This document shows, piece after piece, positions 24,799 to 34,642 of a DNA stretch of 64,000 nucleotides (its first letter is position 1; every line of letters starts with the position of its first letter). The notes beneath the pieces are model-generated. The model had not been told where the DNA came from. It saw only the letters and a list, made by a program, of their open reading frames with translations, and ran no database searches. The stretch covers positions 3,100,001-3,164,000 of the forward strand of contig NZ_BOSG01000001.1 of NCBI RefSeq assembly GCF_018403225.1. Direction: 5' to 3'. The position numbers were made by a program, and so were the translations under genes. The DNA is from Paenibacillus sp. J23TS9. Lineage in GTDB: Bacteria > Bacillota > Bacilli > Paenibacillales > Paenibacillaceae.

Positions 24799-25191
24799 TT
24801 AACGGCGGTGAATCGTGATATTCCCCTTTTTGATCTTGCGCTCCAGCCATTTCAGTATCAGGATACGATAGAACGGACGGGTGAGGGGAAAGGCCATCGT
24901 AAAGCCAATAATGTCGGTTAGGAAACCGGGAATGATCAGTAAAATACCACCAATAAAAACACAAAGCCCATCCACAAGGCTTCTTCCGGGGATCTGTCCG
25001 GAATTCATGCGAGCCCGCGAATCCTCCAGCACCTTGCGACCTTCAAAACGCATGATGAGCATACCCATCACGGATGTAACAAGGGTAAGCAGAAACGTAT
25101 TCCCTCCGCCGATCCTGCTTGCAACCAGATTAAAGCCGTAAATTTCAGCGGTGGGAACAATAATAATTACGATAAGCAGCCATTTCCACAC
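24799..25191 (-). CDS. fxsA: FxsA family membrane protein
   Basis: The 130-residue protein has two or three membrane segments and the FxsA landmarks VPTAEIYGFNLVASRIGGGNTFLLTLVTSVMG and a Gly/Pro-rich second half (LLIIPGFLTDIIGF), then a basic tail. FxsA of E. coli, when overproduced, relieves exclusion of phage T7 by F. The normal function is unknown; in B. subtilis the homologue ytzA also lies near pyk. Start is GTG 25191, overlapping the stop of the thioesterase gene, so the two are translationally coupled. Confidence 0.9.
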   Translation of the reverse strand: MWKWLLIVIIIVPTAEIYGFNLVASRIGGGNTFLLTLVTSVMGMLIMRFEGRKVLEDSRARMNSGQIPGRSLVDGLCVFIGGILLIIPGFLTDIIGFTMAFPLTRPFYRILILKWLERKIKKGNITIHRR

Positions 25192-25703
25192 TACCGATCT
25201 CCTCCCCCGGTCAGTGATTGCTCCAATGCGCTGTAAAGCCCTGGAGCGCCTTTATCCAGCCTTACCGGCTGCCATTCTCGGTTCACCCACACGTGGCTTG
25301 TCGAGCCTGACACAAGCAGCACTCCGGGCAGCTCCGGGCATGCTGAGTTCTGCGCCTCATGCAGATGTTCTCTCTCCTCACTCGAGAGTCTTCTGATTTC
25401 ATATGCGTATTTGATTCTTAATTTTGAAAATGTCGTCATTCGCGTAAAAATCGTGATTTCATCGTCATAACGAGCTGGTTGGATGAACTTCATATCCAGA
25501 TCTGTGACGGGAAGCAAAACCCCTTGCTCTTCCATGCTGCGGTATGTAATGCCAAGCTCACGAATCATTTCAGTCCGTCCAATCTCAAACCAGTTCAGGT
25601 AATTGGCGTGGTACACCACTCCCATCTGGTCGCTTTCCTGATAACGAACCCGCACAGAAGCCGTATACCAGCGGCTGAGCTTGCCCCCTACGTCTTTTTC
25701 CAT
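25191..25703 (-). CDS. Acyl-CoA thioesterase, YbgC/FadM-type hotdog protein
   Basis: This is about 170 residues of a single hotdog domain with RVRYQESDQMGVVYHANYLNWFEIGRTEMIRELG, including the catalytic Asp of the YbgC 4-hydroxybenzoyl-CoA thioesterase type. It hydrolyses acyl-CoA thioesters; the chain is unknown. The frame is open from 25757, but TATACT at that end looks like a -10 box, so ATG 25703 (AAGGGG upstream, spacing rather long) is chosen; ATG 25724 has no ribosome site. An insertion near 115-145 (EEREHLHEAQNSACPELPG) is Glu-rich and less typical. It is followed directly by fxsA. Confidence 0.8.
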   Translation of the reverse strand: MEKDVGGKLSRWYTASVRVRYQESDQMGVVYHANYLNWFEIGRTEMIRELGITYRSMEEQGVLLPVTDLDMKFIQPARYDDEITIFTRMTTFSKLRIKYAYEIRRLSSEEREHLHEAQNSACPELPGVLLVSGSTSHVWVNREWQPVRLDKGAPGLYSALEQSLTGGGDR

Positions 25704-25886
25704 GCTTGCCAAAGTCCCCTTCATTGAAAATATAAAGCTTGGTATTAAGTATAACATAGGGCTTCACAACTCTCGAATTTGAGGCTAAGGCACCCGGGAA
25801 TGAGTCATATATAGGTATTTTGTGCTAGATTCCATTTATCCATTCAGAGGCGGATGCTAAGGAAGGTTGTGCAGCCTGGATCTATG

Positions 25887-25926
25887 CCAAAAAAGGCTGT
25901 GCAGGAATTCCCCTGCACAGCCTCTT
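25887..25926 (-). terminator. Terminator of pyk
   Basis: On the minus strand AAGAGGCTGTGCAGG pairs with CCTGCACAGCCTTTTTT, with the T run included. It lies about 45 bp past the pyk stop. Confidence 0.9.
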
Positions 25927-25969
25927 AATCAAAGAATCTATAACGTTATCGGTTAAATCAGATCCGCAC

Positions 25970-27394
25970 TTAGACGTTTGGAATCTGGCTGACTTTTACA
26001 AGGTTCGTCGAACCGGATTGTCCAAGCGGAACGCCTGCTGTGATCACAACCAGATCTCCCGGTTTTACGAGTCCGGATTCCAGACCGCCTTGCAGGGAGT
26101 TCTCGAACATTTCGTCCGTAGAGCTTGCTGTTTTGCCTTGGATAGGTGTTACACCCCAAGTCAGGGCAAGACGGCGCAGCGTGCGCTCCTGAGTCGTTAC
26201 AGCGATGATTGGAGCTTGTGGACGGTACTTGGATACCATACGTGCAGTATGACCGGATTCCGTAGAGGAAATGATCGCTTTCGCATTCAAATCCAATGCA
26301 GAGATCGCTACGGATTGGCTGATTGCTTCGGTTACCGTTGTTTCCTGAGCAATTCTTTGCTTCAAGAAGATTTCACGGTAGTTCAGCGCGGATTCCGCTT
26401 TTTCAGCGATGCGGGACATTGTCAGAACGGATTCTACCGGATATTTACCTGCAGCTGTTTCACCGGAAAGCATGATTGCGTCAGTTCCGTCGAAAATCGC
26501 GTTCGCTACGTCACTTGCTTCTGCGCGTGTTGGACGCGGATTGCGCTGCATGGAATCAAGCATTTGGGTAGCCGTAATAACCGGTTTACCTGCAACATTA
26601 CATTTTTCGATCATGCGTTTTTGCACCAACGGCACTTCTTCAGCAGGAATTTCCACGCCAAGGTCACCGCGGGCAACCATAAGGCCGTCCGATGCTTCCA
26701 GGATTTCATCCAGGTTGTCCACGCCTTGTTGGTTTTCGATTTTAGAAATAATTTGAATTTGTCCTGCGTTATGTTTCTCCAGCAGTTGACGAATTTCTAG
26801 AACGTCACTTGCTTTGCGGACGAAGGAAGCTGCGATAAAATCGATGCCCTGCTCGATACCAAACACGATATCGTTTGCGTCTTTCTCCGTAATACCTGGC
26901 AGAGAAATCGCAACACCCGGTACGTTAACGCCTTTCTTGCTTTTGATTGTACCGCCATTGACAATGCGACATTTGATTTCAGTGCCTTCAACACCTACAA
27001 CCGTCAAACCAATCAAACCGTCATCGATCAGAATGGTGGAGCCTACTTCCACATCACTTGGAAGATCCAGATAAGTGATGGAGATGCGGTCCTTGTCTCC
27101 CAAAATTTCTTCGGTTGTCAATGTGATATATTCATCTTGAACCAGTTCAATCGGTTCCACAGCCAGCTTGCCCGTACGAATTTCAGGTCCTTTGGTATCC
27201 AGCAAAATAGCTACTGTTTTGTTAAGCTCCTTGGCAGCCTGACGGATATTTTTAATCCGGTTGCCATGCTCCTCGAAATCGCCGTGTGAAAAGTTCAGAC
27301 GGGCTACATTCATGCCAGCAAGAATCAATTTTTTGGTGTTTTCCAACGATTCACTGGAAGGTCCGATAGTACATACGATTTTTGTTTTACGCAT
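25970..27394 (-). CDS. pyk: Pyruvate kinase (short form)
   Basis: The 474-residue protein has [35 protein letters not shown], the Lys in [28 protein letters not shown] and [12 protein letters not shown]. It makes pyruvate and ATP from PEP and ADP. The B. subtilis enzyme carries an extra C-terminal PEP-utiliser-like domain of about 110 residues; here the protein ends after the regulatory C domain (VSQIPNV), so that domain is missing. ATG 27394 is chosen because GGAGG lies 8 nt upstream; the frame extends to 27433 without a site. pfkA, which lies between accA and pyk in B. subtilis, is absent. Confidence 0.95.
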   Translation of the reverse strand: MRKTKIVCTIGPSSESLENTKKLILAGMNVARLNFSHGDFEEHGNRIKNIRQAAKELNKTVAILLDTKGPEIRTGKLAVEPIELVQDEYITLTTEEILGDKDRISITYLDLPSDVEVGSTILIDDGLIGLTVVGVEGTEIKCRIVNGGTIKSKKGVNVPGVAISLPGITEKDANDIVFGIEQGIDFIAASFVRKASDVLEIRQLLEKHNAGQIQIISKIENQQGVDNLDEILEASDGLMVARGDLGVEIPAEEVPLVQKRMIEKCNVAGKPVITATQMLDSMQRNPRPTRAEASDVANAIFDGTDAIMLSGETAAGKYPVESVLTMSRIAEKAESALNYREIFLKQRIAQETTVTEAISQSVAISALDLNAKAIISSTESGHTARMVSKYRPQAPIIAVTTQERTLRRLALTWGVTPIQGKTASSTDEMFENSLQGGLESGLVKPGDLVVITAGVPLGQSGSTNLVKVSQIPNV

Positions 27395-27517
27395 TAGGGT
27401 TTCCTCCGTTTTTCTTAAAATCTCTCTATCCAAACATCTTTATCCAAAAATTAAATTTACTACAAATTAAAGATTTTGTATAGGAACTTTGTCATATCCA
27501 TCTTTGACAATAAGGGT

Positions 27518-28501
27518 TTATTCTATCACTCCAACAGCAGAAGATTGCTCAAACGCGAACTTTCCGATTTTGCGGAATTTCTGATATCTGTCTTCTTTTA
27601 AAGCCGCGCTATCCATGAGGGAAAGCTCCTGCAGATGCCGGATCAGGACCTCTTTGATCGAGGATGCAGTCCATTCATAATCCCTGTGAGCGCCGCCAAC
27701 CGGCTCCGGAATGATTTCTTCAACGACTTCAAAACCAAGCAGATCCTTTGCGGTAATCTTCATCGCTTCAGCTGCCTGATCCGCTTTGGACGCATCCTTC
27801 CAGAGGATGGATGCCGCTCCGTTTGGCGAAATGGCCGAATAAATGGCATGCTCCAGCATCAGTACACGGTTGCCTACAGCCATCGCAAGAGCACCGCCGC
27901 TTCCACCTTCGCCGATGATCACACAAATAACAGGAACTCCAAGAGCCGACATTTCCCGTAAATTCCGGGCGATGGCTTCAGATTGTCCCCTCTCTTCTGC
28001 TGTATTACCCGGATATGCTCCTTTTGTATCGACAAAAGTAATAATCGGGCGTTTAAACTTGTCCGCCTGTTGCATCAAACGCAGCGCTTTACGGAAGCCT
28101 TCCGGATGTGCACTGCCGAAGAAACGGGCAATATTATCCTTTGTATCCTTACCGCGCTGCTGACCGATAACCGTAACCGGTATCCCATTCAGCTTAGCGA
28201 GTCCGCCAATCACGGCGAGATCATCACCAAACAGGCGGTCACCGTGCAATTCAATAAAATCATTGAAGATCAACTGAATCAGATCGAGTGAGGTAGGGCG
28301 CTGCTGATGTCTCGCCACATGCATTTTCTGGTGGGGAGAAATATTGGAATAAATCTCGGTTTCCAGTTCGGCATAACGTTCTTCCAATCTGGAAATTTCA
28401 TCAGTGAAGTCAATACCCTTGTCCTGTCCGAACTGCTTCAGCTCATTAATCTTTTGACGCATTTCAACAAGGGGTTTTTCAAAAGGCAATTCTCCTGCCA
28501 C
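27518..28501 (-). CDS. accA: Acetyl-CoA carboxylase carboxyltransferase subunit alpha
   Basis: The 327-residue crotonase-fold subunit has [67 protein letters not shown] and [13 protein letters not shown]. With AccD it transfers the carboxyl group from carboxybiotin to acetyl-CoA. Start is GTG 28501, behind GGGGGA and directly adjacent to the accD stop, so accD-accA is a coupled pair. AccB and AccC are not in the window. Confidence 0.97.
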   Translation of the reverse strand: MAGELPFEKPLVEMRQKINELKQFGQDKGIDFTDEISRLEERYAELETEIYSNISPHQKMHVARHQQRPTSLDLIQLIFNDFIELHGDRLFGDDLAVIGGLAKLNGIPVTVIGQQRGKDTKDNIARFFGSAHPEGFRKALRLMQQADKFKRPIITFVDTKGAYPGNTAEERGQSEAIARNLREMSALGVPVICVIIGEGGSGGALAMAVGNRVLMLEHAIYSAISPNGAASILWKDASKADQAAEAMKITAKDLLGFEVVEEIIPEPVGGAHRDYEWTASSIKEVLIRHLQELSLMDSAALKEDRYQKFRKIGKFAFEQSSAVGVIE

Positions 28502-29395
28502 TTAATATCCCCCTTTCACGCTGTGCATATCGAGGAGCTTGTACAACATTTGACGCAGCTCCTTGCGATGGACCACCAGGTCCAACTGGCCGTGGGCCAG
28601 GTTAAACTCTGCAGTTTGAAAATCATCAGGCAGCTTCTGACGGATGGTTTGTTCAATAACAATTCTGCCGGCAAATCCGAATACGGCTCCAGGCTCCGCA
28701 ATATTAATATCACCGAGCGTGGCAAAACTGGCAGAAACACCGCCAGTCGTAGGATCCGTAATCACAGAAATATATAGACCGCCCTTTTCGTTTAACCGTG
28801 ACAGGGCAGCGCTTGTTTTCGCCATCTGCATCAGACTGAGGATACTTTCCTGCATACGTGCTCCTCCTGATGTGGAGAAAATAATGAGCGGAAGGTCCTT
28901 TTCTGTTGCCACTTCAATGGCGCGCGTAATTTTTTCGCCTACAACCGAACCCATACTGCCTGTAAAGAAATCAAAGCTCATCACGGCTACTACCACAGGT
29001 AATCCATCAATCGTTCCCTGTCCGGTAATTACAGCCTCGCGCAGACCCGACTTCATTTTCTGCTGTTCCAGCTTCGTTCCGTATCCCGGAAACTGCAGCG
29101 GATCCACAGACACCATACCGCTGTCAAATTCCTCAAAGCCTTCTTCATCCAGAACCATATGAATACGTTCCACAGCGTTCAGACGCATATGATATCCGCA
29201 GTTCGGGCAGACCTTCAGATTTTTCTCCAGCTCTTTGCTGTACTGAATGGTACCGCATTTGCCGCATTTATTCATGAGCCCTTCAGGAATTTCCCGTTTA
29301 GGTCTCTCGCTTTCACCAGGCTCGCTGCCTCTTCCTGCACGATCTGAAGGAATGGTCGCGTACTTTCTTTTTTTCTGAAACAAGTCTTTAAACAC
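28502..29395 (-). CDS. accD: Acetyl-CoA carboxylase carboxyltransferase subunit beta
   Basis: The 297-residue protein has an N-terminal four-Cys zinc finger ([26 protein letters not shown], about 44-69) and the carboxyltransferase core ([56 protein letters not shown]). It forms the malonyl-CoA-producing complex with AccA. Start is GTG 29395, behind AGAGGTG. It heads the accD-accA pair. Confidence 0.97.
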   Translation of the reverse strand: MFKDLFQKKRKYATIPSDRAGRGSEPGESERPKREIPEGLMNKCGKCGTIQYSKELEKNLKVCPNCGYHMRLNAVERIHMVLDEEGFEEFDSGMVSVDPLQFPGYGTKLEQQKMKSGLREAVITGQGTIDGLPVVVAVMSFDFFTGSMGSVVGEKITRAIEVATEKDLPLIIFSTSGGARMQESILSLMQMAKTSAALSRLNEKGGLYISVITDPTTGGVSASFATLGDINIAEPGAVFGFAGRIVIEQTIRQKLPDDFQTAEFNLAHGQLDLVVHRKELRQMLYKLLDMHSVKGGY

Positions 29396-29478
29396 AACTA
29401 CACCTCTCCAGCCGTTAATTTACTCAGCCGCATCTTCGCTCTACCACGTATAAACGCACTCGCTCGTTCTTCCGGAGA

Positions 29479-29667
29479 TTAAGGATGCAAGATGGAATTC
29501 AGCACTTCTTGGACTTCCTCCAACTCTCCTGAGGGCACCAGAATTTCGAATTGCTGCTTGGATAAGTTGACCGGACGGCTTTTCACCAAAAATCCTTCTT
29601 CCGTTAATTTGGCCTGGATCATTTCCGCTACCTTCGCGGTTGGCGCGATATAGATGACCGTCCACAT
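29479..29667 (-). CDS. Small conserved DUF2007-like protein
   Basis: This 62-residue protein of ferredoxin-like pattern (WTVIYIAPTAKVAEMIQAKLTEEGFLVKS ... FEILVPSGELEEVQEVLNSIL) resembles the putative signal-transducing DUF2007 family seen near accD/dnaE in Bacilli. Its function is unknown. ATG 29667 has a run of G residues (GGGGG) about 11 nt upstream and AAAGGA directly before it, a weak arrangement. It lies 83 bp upstream of accD on the same strand. Confidence 0.7.
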   Translation of the reverse strand: MWTVIYIAPTAKVAEMIQAKLTEEGFLVKSRPVNLSKQQFEILVPSGELEEVQEVLNSILHP

Positions 29668-29805
29668 TCCTTTCAGAACCCCCTAATCTCATGTTCTGAG
29701 CCCGTATAATGAAACAATGATAACATAACTCTGTTTTTTCCCGCAACAAAGGGCTTTGAAACAACCCAAGAGATCAAGGGGTGTCAAAAGGGTTGGAAAA
29801 GGGTT

Positions 29806-30312
29806 TCAGGATCCGGAAAGCTCAGAGCCGAGCGGGTACGATTTCGCGCCCTTATACCGGTGCGCTATACGGGCTGAAGCCGCCGCCGCAAGTCCTGCCA
29901 CTAGATCATCCAGAAAAACATGTATTTCATTTTTTTTATCATTAAGCTCCGCGATAATTCCGGTTTTTTCCTTATCGAGGTAACCAAAACTCGTTAATCC
30001 GATCATACCATAAACATTGGTAATGCCAAGTGCCAGTGTCTCGTCCACGCCATATAAAGGCTCATCCGCTTCCATGATCGCCTGCAGCGGTTGCGGCAAA
30101 AGCCTGCGCTCTGCGAGCTCATCAAGCGCCATTCCCGTAAACAATGTGTACTGCACTTCCCGCTTGCCAAGAACCGCTTTGACGCTGTCAGTACAGTCCT
30201 GCATGGTCAAAAGCGGATGATACACCAGCTGGAGCTGATATACAATATCAGCAATATCTTCTACCTTGACTCCCCGGTGGTTCATCATGGCCACCACTGC
30301 TTCATACGACAT
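29806..30312 (-). CDS. pgpA: Phosphatidylglycerophosphatase A-type protein (YutG-like)
   Basis: This 168-residue protein of the PgpA fold has an N-terminal DUF-like helix pair (MNHRGVKVEDIADIVYQLQ...Y) as in YutG, then DETLALGITNVYGMIGLTSFGYLDKEKTGIIAELNDKK and VHVFLDDLVAGLAAAASARIAHR. PgpA dephosphorylates phosphatidylglycerol phosphate to phosphatidylglycerol. The protein is soluble-looking, as the Bacillus YutG group is. Ribosome site GGGGGGAA precedes ATG 30312. It is transcribed away from the dnaE end. Confidence 0.82.
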   Translation of the reverse strand: MSYEAVVAMMNHRGVKVEDIADIVYQLQLVYHPLLTMQDCTDSVKAVLGKREVQYTLFTGMALDELAERRLLPQPLQAIMEADEPLYGVDETLALGITNVYGMIGLTSFGYLDKEKTGIIAELNDKKNEIHVFLDDLVAGLAAAASARIAHRYKGAKSYPLGSELSGS

Positions 30313-30315
30313 TCG

Positions 30316-30483
30316 CTATTCCCCCCGTATGCGCGCCCCAAGAGCTATATTAAAAAGTGGGGCCGCATAAAATGTTGTCCCTAGGATAGGTGTTCCTAAG
30401 TGTATGCGGAAGCCTGGGGAAACGTTCGTAAATTCTCGGTTAACCCCCTGCACCGGGGAGCGGGCATGTCCAGCTGTGGTCAT
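30316..30483 (-). CDS. Possible 55-residue small protein between dnaE and pgpA
   Basis: ATG 30483 opens a frame of 55 codons ending at TAG 30316, four bases before the pgpA start. The C-terminal two thirds is hydrophobic and Gly-rich (LGTPILGTTFYAAPLF...) and could be one membrane segment. AGGA lies about 14 nt upstream of the ATG, a poor spacing. No family is recognised. It may be a chance frame. Confidence 0.25.
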   Translation of the reverse strand: MTTAGHARSPVQGVNREFTNVSPGFRIHLGTPILGTTFYAAPLFNIALGARIRGE

Positions 30484-30505
30484 ATGCCGGGACTTTATCC
30501 TATTT

Positions 30506-33500
30506 TCACTTGATTCTTACGGTATCTTTACCGAGAATCCCTTCCATCCTTTCAAACAACTGCGGGGAGGGCTTGATCCGGTAGCTGTCGCTCAGCGCGA
30601 GCAGCTTCTGGTTCTCCTCATAGAACAACACAGTCTGTACCGGACCCGGATGCTCCTGAAGAAGTACCTTCAGACGGGTTAGTAAATCCGGACTGCGTTC
30701 AGCCTGCGGTGTGATCTTGACAAACACACGCTGCTCAGCAGGCTTATTCCGTCTTGGAGTCGATGCAGCTCCAGCAGCACTCGTCTCGCCCGCACCCGAA
30801 CCCGGAGAAGCCTGATTTACCTCCGTGGCTGCGGTAACGGATGCAGGCTTTCGCTCTGTCTTTTGCACAGCTTGCTTGGTGTAGCTTCTGCCGGCTGCCG
30901 GCTTGCTCCGGGTGCGCTTCACCAGCTGCTCAAGCGCCGCAGGATCCAGCCTCAGCATGTCCTCCGCAAGGAGCTTGAAGCCTTCATCCTGCTGCTGCAC
31001 CTTAGCGCGAAGCGCGAGCAGTGCTCCTTTCTCAATATACTGTGAGCTTCGCTTCCACACCTCTGGAAAAAGCACGACCTCACAGCGCTCAATCTGATCC
31101 TCTACTTCCATGAAAGCCATGGCTTTTCCCTGCTTTGTCGTAATCGTCTTGACGGATACAACCATACCTGCCACAACCGTATACGATTCATCTTCGGCCT
31201 CGGCAAGATCCATCAACCGGTCAACCCCAGGAATAGTGAGAGCTTCGTCATAATCATCAAGCGGATGTCCTGACAGATAGAGTCCAAGCAGTTCCCGTTC
31301 AAGCTCCAGCTGCTGCCCGGCAGAAAAAGCAGGGATATCCGGATATTCAATATCCCAGTTCGGGGTTTCGACAAAATCAAACAGCTGAATCTGCAAATCT
31401 TCGCGTTCCTTGCGCCACTTCACAGCAGCTTCGACCGTCTCATCAAGCATCGCCAGCAGCTGCGCCCGGTGACCCGGGAGCGAATCAAAGGCCCCCGCCT
31501 GAATCAACGACTCGATCACCCGCTTGTTGCAGACTCTCAAATCAATCCGGCGGCAGAAGTCAAGCAGACTTTCGAAGGGCTTCTCCTCCCTGACCAGCAT
31601 CATGTTCTCGACCGCTTGCGTGCCTACATTCTTGACAGCGCCAAGTCCAAACCGGATATGTCCTGGTCCCGCCCCCCGTGTTGCCTCCACCGATTCTGCC
31701 ACAGCAACGGGGGTAAACAGCACGCCGCTCTCATTGACATCCGGCGGCAGAACATGAATGTCCATCCGACGGCACTCCAGCACGTATTCAGCGACCTTGC
31801 GGTGGCTCCCCATCACGGCAGTCAGCATAGATGCCATAAATTGCACGGGATAATGCGTCTTAAGATACGCCGTCTGAAAAGCAAGCACACCATAAGCCGC
31901 AGCATGTGCCCGCGGAAAGCCATAATCGGCAAAGCGGACGATCATGTCATAGACCCGGTTTGCTTCTTCCTCACTGTATCCCTGCTTCAGACTGCCTGCG
32001 ACGAAGTGGCTCCGCTCCTGATCCAGCACCTCGCGTTTTTTCTTCGATACGGCGCGGCGAAGCAGATCCGATTCCCCAAGAGAGAAGCCTGCCATCAGGG
32101 AGGCAATTTTCATAATTTGTTCCTGGTAAACAATAATCCCGTAGGTATCCACAAGAAGTGGTTTCAGGTCCTCATGGGGATACTCCACATCAATCTGGCC
32201 ATGCTTGGCCTGAATATATTTGGGGATGAATTCCATCGGACCCGGACGATATAGCGCCACAACCGAAATAATATCTTCGAAAGCAGAAGGCTTCAGATCC
32301 TTCAGAACCCTCCGCACGCCCGCGGATTCCAGCTGGAATATCCCCGTGGTCTCCCCGCTTTCCAGCATGTCATAGGTCAGCTTGTCATCATCGGGGATGC
32401 TTTGAAAATCCGGCATCTCCCCTGTCATTTCGCTAATCCAGTTCATGCAGCGCTCTATGATAGACAAGGTTCTAAGTCCAAGAAAGTCCATCTTAAGCAG
32501 GCCGATACTTTCCAGATTTTCCATCGAGTACTGAGTCAAGGCGGTGTGCTCGCTGCCTTCCTGCAGCGGCACCGCATCCGTCAGCGGATCGCGTGAAATG
32601 ACAACGCCCGCGGCATGTGTCGAAGCATGACGCGGCATGCCCTCCACTTTCATCGCCATATCTAATAATTCGCGGATTTTCCCGTTCTGTTGATAATTTT
32701 TTTGCAGCTCTTCACTCAGCTCAAGCGCCTTCCTAATATTGATTCCATGGGAACCCGGAATCAGCTTGGCAGCCTTATCCACATCCCCGTAAGGCACATT
32801 CAAGGCTCGTCCCACATCACGGACCGCTGCTCTCGCAGCCAGCGTACCAAATGTAATGATCTGTGCCACATGCTCATGTCCATATTTACGGGCGACGTAT
32901 CGGATAACTTCATCCCGCCGCTCATCACTGAAATCGATATCGATATCCGGCATCGTCACCCGCTCCGGATTCAAGAATCTTTCGAAAAGAAGATGATATT
33001 TGATCGGATCCACATTCGTAATCTCAAGTACGTATGCCACCAAGCTGCCCGCCGATGAGCCCCTTCCGGGTCCTGTAGCGATACCTTGGCTGTGGGCGTA
33101 AGCAATGAAATCCCAAACGATGAGGAAATAATCGTTGAAGCCCATGCTTCCAATGACGCTGAGCTCATAATCCAGGCGCTTGTTCAGCTCTTCCTGTCCA
33201 CCGGGCGCTGTCCACAGCTCTGTATTTTCATAGCGCTTAGCAAGGCCTTCCTGGCAGAGAGAACGCAAATACTGCGCGGAATCCACTTCTTCAGGCAGCG
33301 GACGGTATTCCGGAAGAATAGATCTGCCGAATTCCAGCTCCAGATTACACTTATCCGCGATTGCAGACGTATTTTCTATTGCCTGCTTCACGTGCGGAAA
33401 CAGGCGGTTCATCTCTTCCCCGCTCTTAAAGTACAGCTGGTCGGTCGGAATCTGCAGTCTTTCCTCGTCTTCAACCGTCTTGCCTGTCCCGATACAGATC

Positions 33501-34159
33501 AGCACATCCTGCATGGCGGCATCCTCACGATTCAGGTAATGCACATCATTGGTGACCGCGAGCGAAATCCCCAGCTCTTCGGCCAGCTGAATCAGCTGCG
33601 GATTGACACGTTTTTGTTCAGGCAGGCCATGATCCTGAAGTTCAAGGTAAAAGTCTTCCCCAAAAATATCGCGGTAACGGATGGCTGCCCTGCGCGCTTC
33701 ATCTGTTCTGCCGTGCAGGAGATGCTGCGGCACTTCACCGCCCAGACAGGCGCTAAGGCATATAATCCCTTCATGATGTGCCTTCAGAGCATCCATGTCG
33801 ATCCGCGGTTTATAATGATAACCCTCCAAGTGTCCTATGGAGCATAACTTCATCAGATTACGGTAGCCGGTCTCATCTTTGGCCAGGAGGATCAGATGGT
33901 AAATCGGCTGATCCTTGCGGCTTCCGCGCTCTTTGCGCGAGCCGGCAGTCAGATATGCCTCGCAGCCGATAATCGGCTTGATGCCGGCGGCGGAGCAAGC
34001 TTTATAAAAAGGCACGGCACCGTACATGACCCCGTGGTCCGTAAGTGCCAGCGCCTTCATCCCGTATTCGGCGGCTTGGCGGACAAGGTCCGAGATCCGT
34101 GCCGCTCCATCCAGGAGGCTGTATTCGCTATGCACATGTAGATGCACAAATGAACTCAT
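30506..34159 (-). CDS. dnaE: DNA polymerase III subunit alpha, DnaE type
   Basis: The 1217-residue replicase has an N-terminal PHP domain (VHLHVHSEYSLLDGA, ALTDHGVMYG), the polymerase core with catalytic Asp triad (TMPDIDIDFSDERRDEVI; GPGRGSSAGSLVAYVL) and RHASTHAAGVVIS, a helix-hairpin-helix and an OB domain near 980-1060 (YTVVAGMVVSVKTITTKQGKAMAFMEVED). A Thr/Ser/Ala-rich linker (about 1095-1145) and a small C-terminal domain follow. In Bacilli DnaE extends primers before PolC takes over. It is longer than the roughly 1115-residue B. subtilis enzyme because of the linker and tail. Start has AAAGGAG. The divergent neighbour is ytrH. Confidence 0.97.
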   Translation of the reverse strand: MSSFVHLHVHSEYSLLDGAARISDLVRQAAEYGMKALALTDHGVMYGAVPFYKACSAAGIKPIIGCEAYLTAGSRKERGSRKDQPIYHLILLAKDETGYRNLMKLCSIGHLEGYHYKPRIDMDALKAHHEGIICLSACLGGEVPQHLLHGRTDEARRAAIRYRDIFGEDFYLELQDHGLPEQKRVNPQLIQLAEELGISLAVTNDVHYLNREDAAMQDVLICIGTGKTVEDEERLQIPTDQLYFKSGEEMNRLFPHVKQAIENTSAIADKCNLELEFGRSILPEYRPLPEEVDSAQYLRSLCQEGLAKRYENTELWTAPGGQEELNKRLDYELSVIGSMGFNDYFLIVWDFIAYAHSQGIATGPGRGSSAGSLVAYVLEITNVDPIKYHLLFERFLNPERVTMPDIDIDFSDERRDEVIRYVARKYGHEHVAQIITFGTLAARAAVRDVGRALNVPYGDVDKAAKLIPGSHGINIRKALELSEELQKNYQQNGKIRELLDMAMKVEGMPRHASTHAAGVVISRDPLTDAVPLQEGSEHTALTQYSMENLESIGLLKMDFLGLRTLSIIERCMNWISEMTGEMPDFQSIPDDDKLTYDMLESGETTGIFQLESAGVRRVLKDLKPSAFEDIISVVALYRPGPMEFIPKYIQAKHGQIDVEYPHEDLKPLLVDTYGIIVYQEQIMKIASLMAGFSLGESDLLRRAVSKKKREVLDQERSHFVAGSLKQGYSEEEANRVYDMIVRFADYGFPRAHAAAYGVLAFQTAYLKTHYPVQFMASMLTAVMGSHRKVAEYVLECRRMDIHVLPPDVNESGVLFTPVAVAESVEATRGAGPGHIRFGLGAVKNVGTQAVENMMLVREEKPFESLLDFCRRIDLRVCNKRVIESLIQAGAFDSLPGHRAQLLAMLDETVEAAVKWRKEREDLQIQLFDFVETPNWDIEYPDIPAFSAGQQLELERELLGLYLSGHPLDDYDEALTIPGVDRLMDLAEAEDESYTVVAGMVVSVKTITTKQGKAMAFMEVEDQIERCEVVLFPEVWKRSSQYIEKGALLALRAKVQQQDEGFKLLAEDMLRLDPAALEQLVKRTRSKPAAGRSYTKQAVQKTERKPASVTAATEVNQASPGSGAGETSAAGAASTPRRNKPAEQRVFVKITPQAERSPDLLTRLKVLLQEHPGPVQTVLFYEENQKLLALSDSYRIKPSPQLFERMEGILGKDTVRIK

Positions 34160-34224
34160 ATCTCTTCTCCTTTTTGTCCGCTTTGATTCGGAAAGTAGTC
34201 TTCATCTCTTTATATTATTTTATC

Positions 34225-34252
34225 ATATTACGCAAGGCACCGCCCATAGAAT
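34225..34252 (+). promoter_or_regulatory. Sigma-E-like promoter of ytrHI
   Basis: ATATT (34225-34229), a 15 bp spacer and CATAGAAT (34245-34252) match the sigma-E pattern KMATATT-N13-15-CATACAHT with one -10 mismatch. The ytrHI pair is sigma-E dependent in B. subtilis. Confidence 0.6.
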
Positions 34253-34310
34253 GGAATAGGAGATCATCGGACAGGCGGTATGCAAGCATACCCCTCTGAA
34301 AGGACTGGAT

Positions 34311-34640
34311 ATGATGAGTGCATTTTTATCCAAAGCGATTCTGGATTTCTTCATTGCCTTCGGGATTGTCATCGGGGGAGCGATGGTCGGTGGCGTAGGT
34401 GCTGTCATTTCCCTGCAGCCGCCAACCCAGACTATGCTTGATGTCGCAGACCGGATCAAAATTTGGGCCCTGGCTGCAGCTGTTGGCGGCACAATCGATC
34501 CGATGCGGGTCATAGAGAGTAATTTTTTGGGAGGAAATATGTCTCCGGCGATCAAGCAGATTTTATTTCTGGTATCTGCCTTTCTCGGAGCACATATGGG
34601 CAGTGAGCTCGTAAAGTGGGTTTGCGGCGGTAAGGAGTAG
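34311..34640 (+). CDS. ytrH: Sporulation membrane protein YtrH
   Basis: The 109-residue protein has three hydrophobic segments (about 8-32, 48-62, 82-104) and the pattern GAVISLQPPTQTMLDVADRIKIWALAAAVGGT and NFLGGNMSPAIKQILFLVSAFLGAHMG recognised as YtrH. It is needed for efficient sporulation in B. subtilis and sits in the mother-cell membrane. It is divergent from dnaE and is followed two bases later by ytrI, so the two are coupled. AAAGGA precedes the first of two consecutive ATG codons. Confidence 0.9.
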   Translation: MMSAFLSKAILDFFIAFGIVIGGAMVGGVGAVISLQPPTQTMLDVADRIKIWALAAAVGGTIDPMRVIESNFLGGNMSPAIKQILFLVSAFLGAHMGSELVKWVCGGKE

Positions 34641-34642
34641 CC

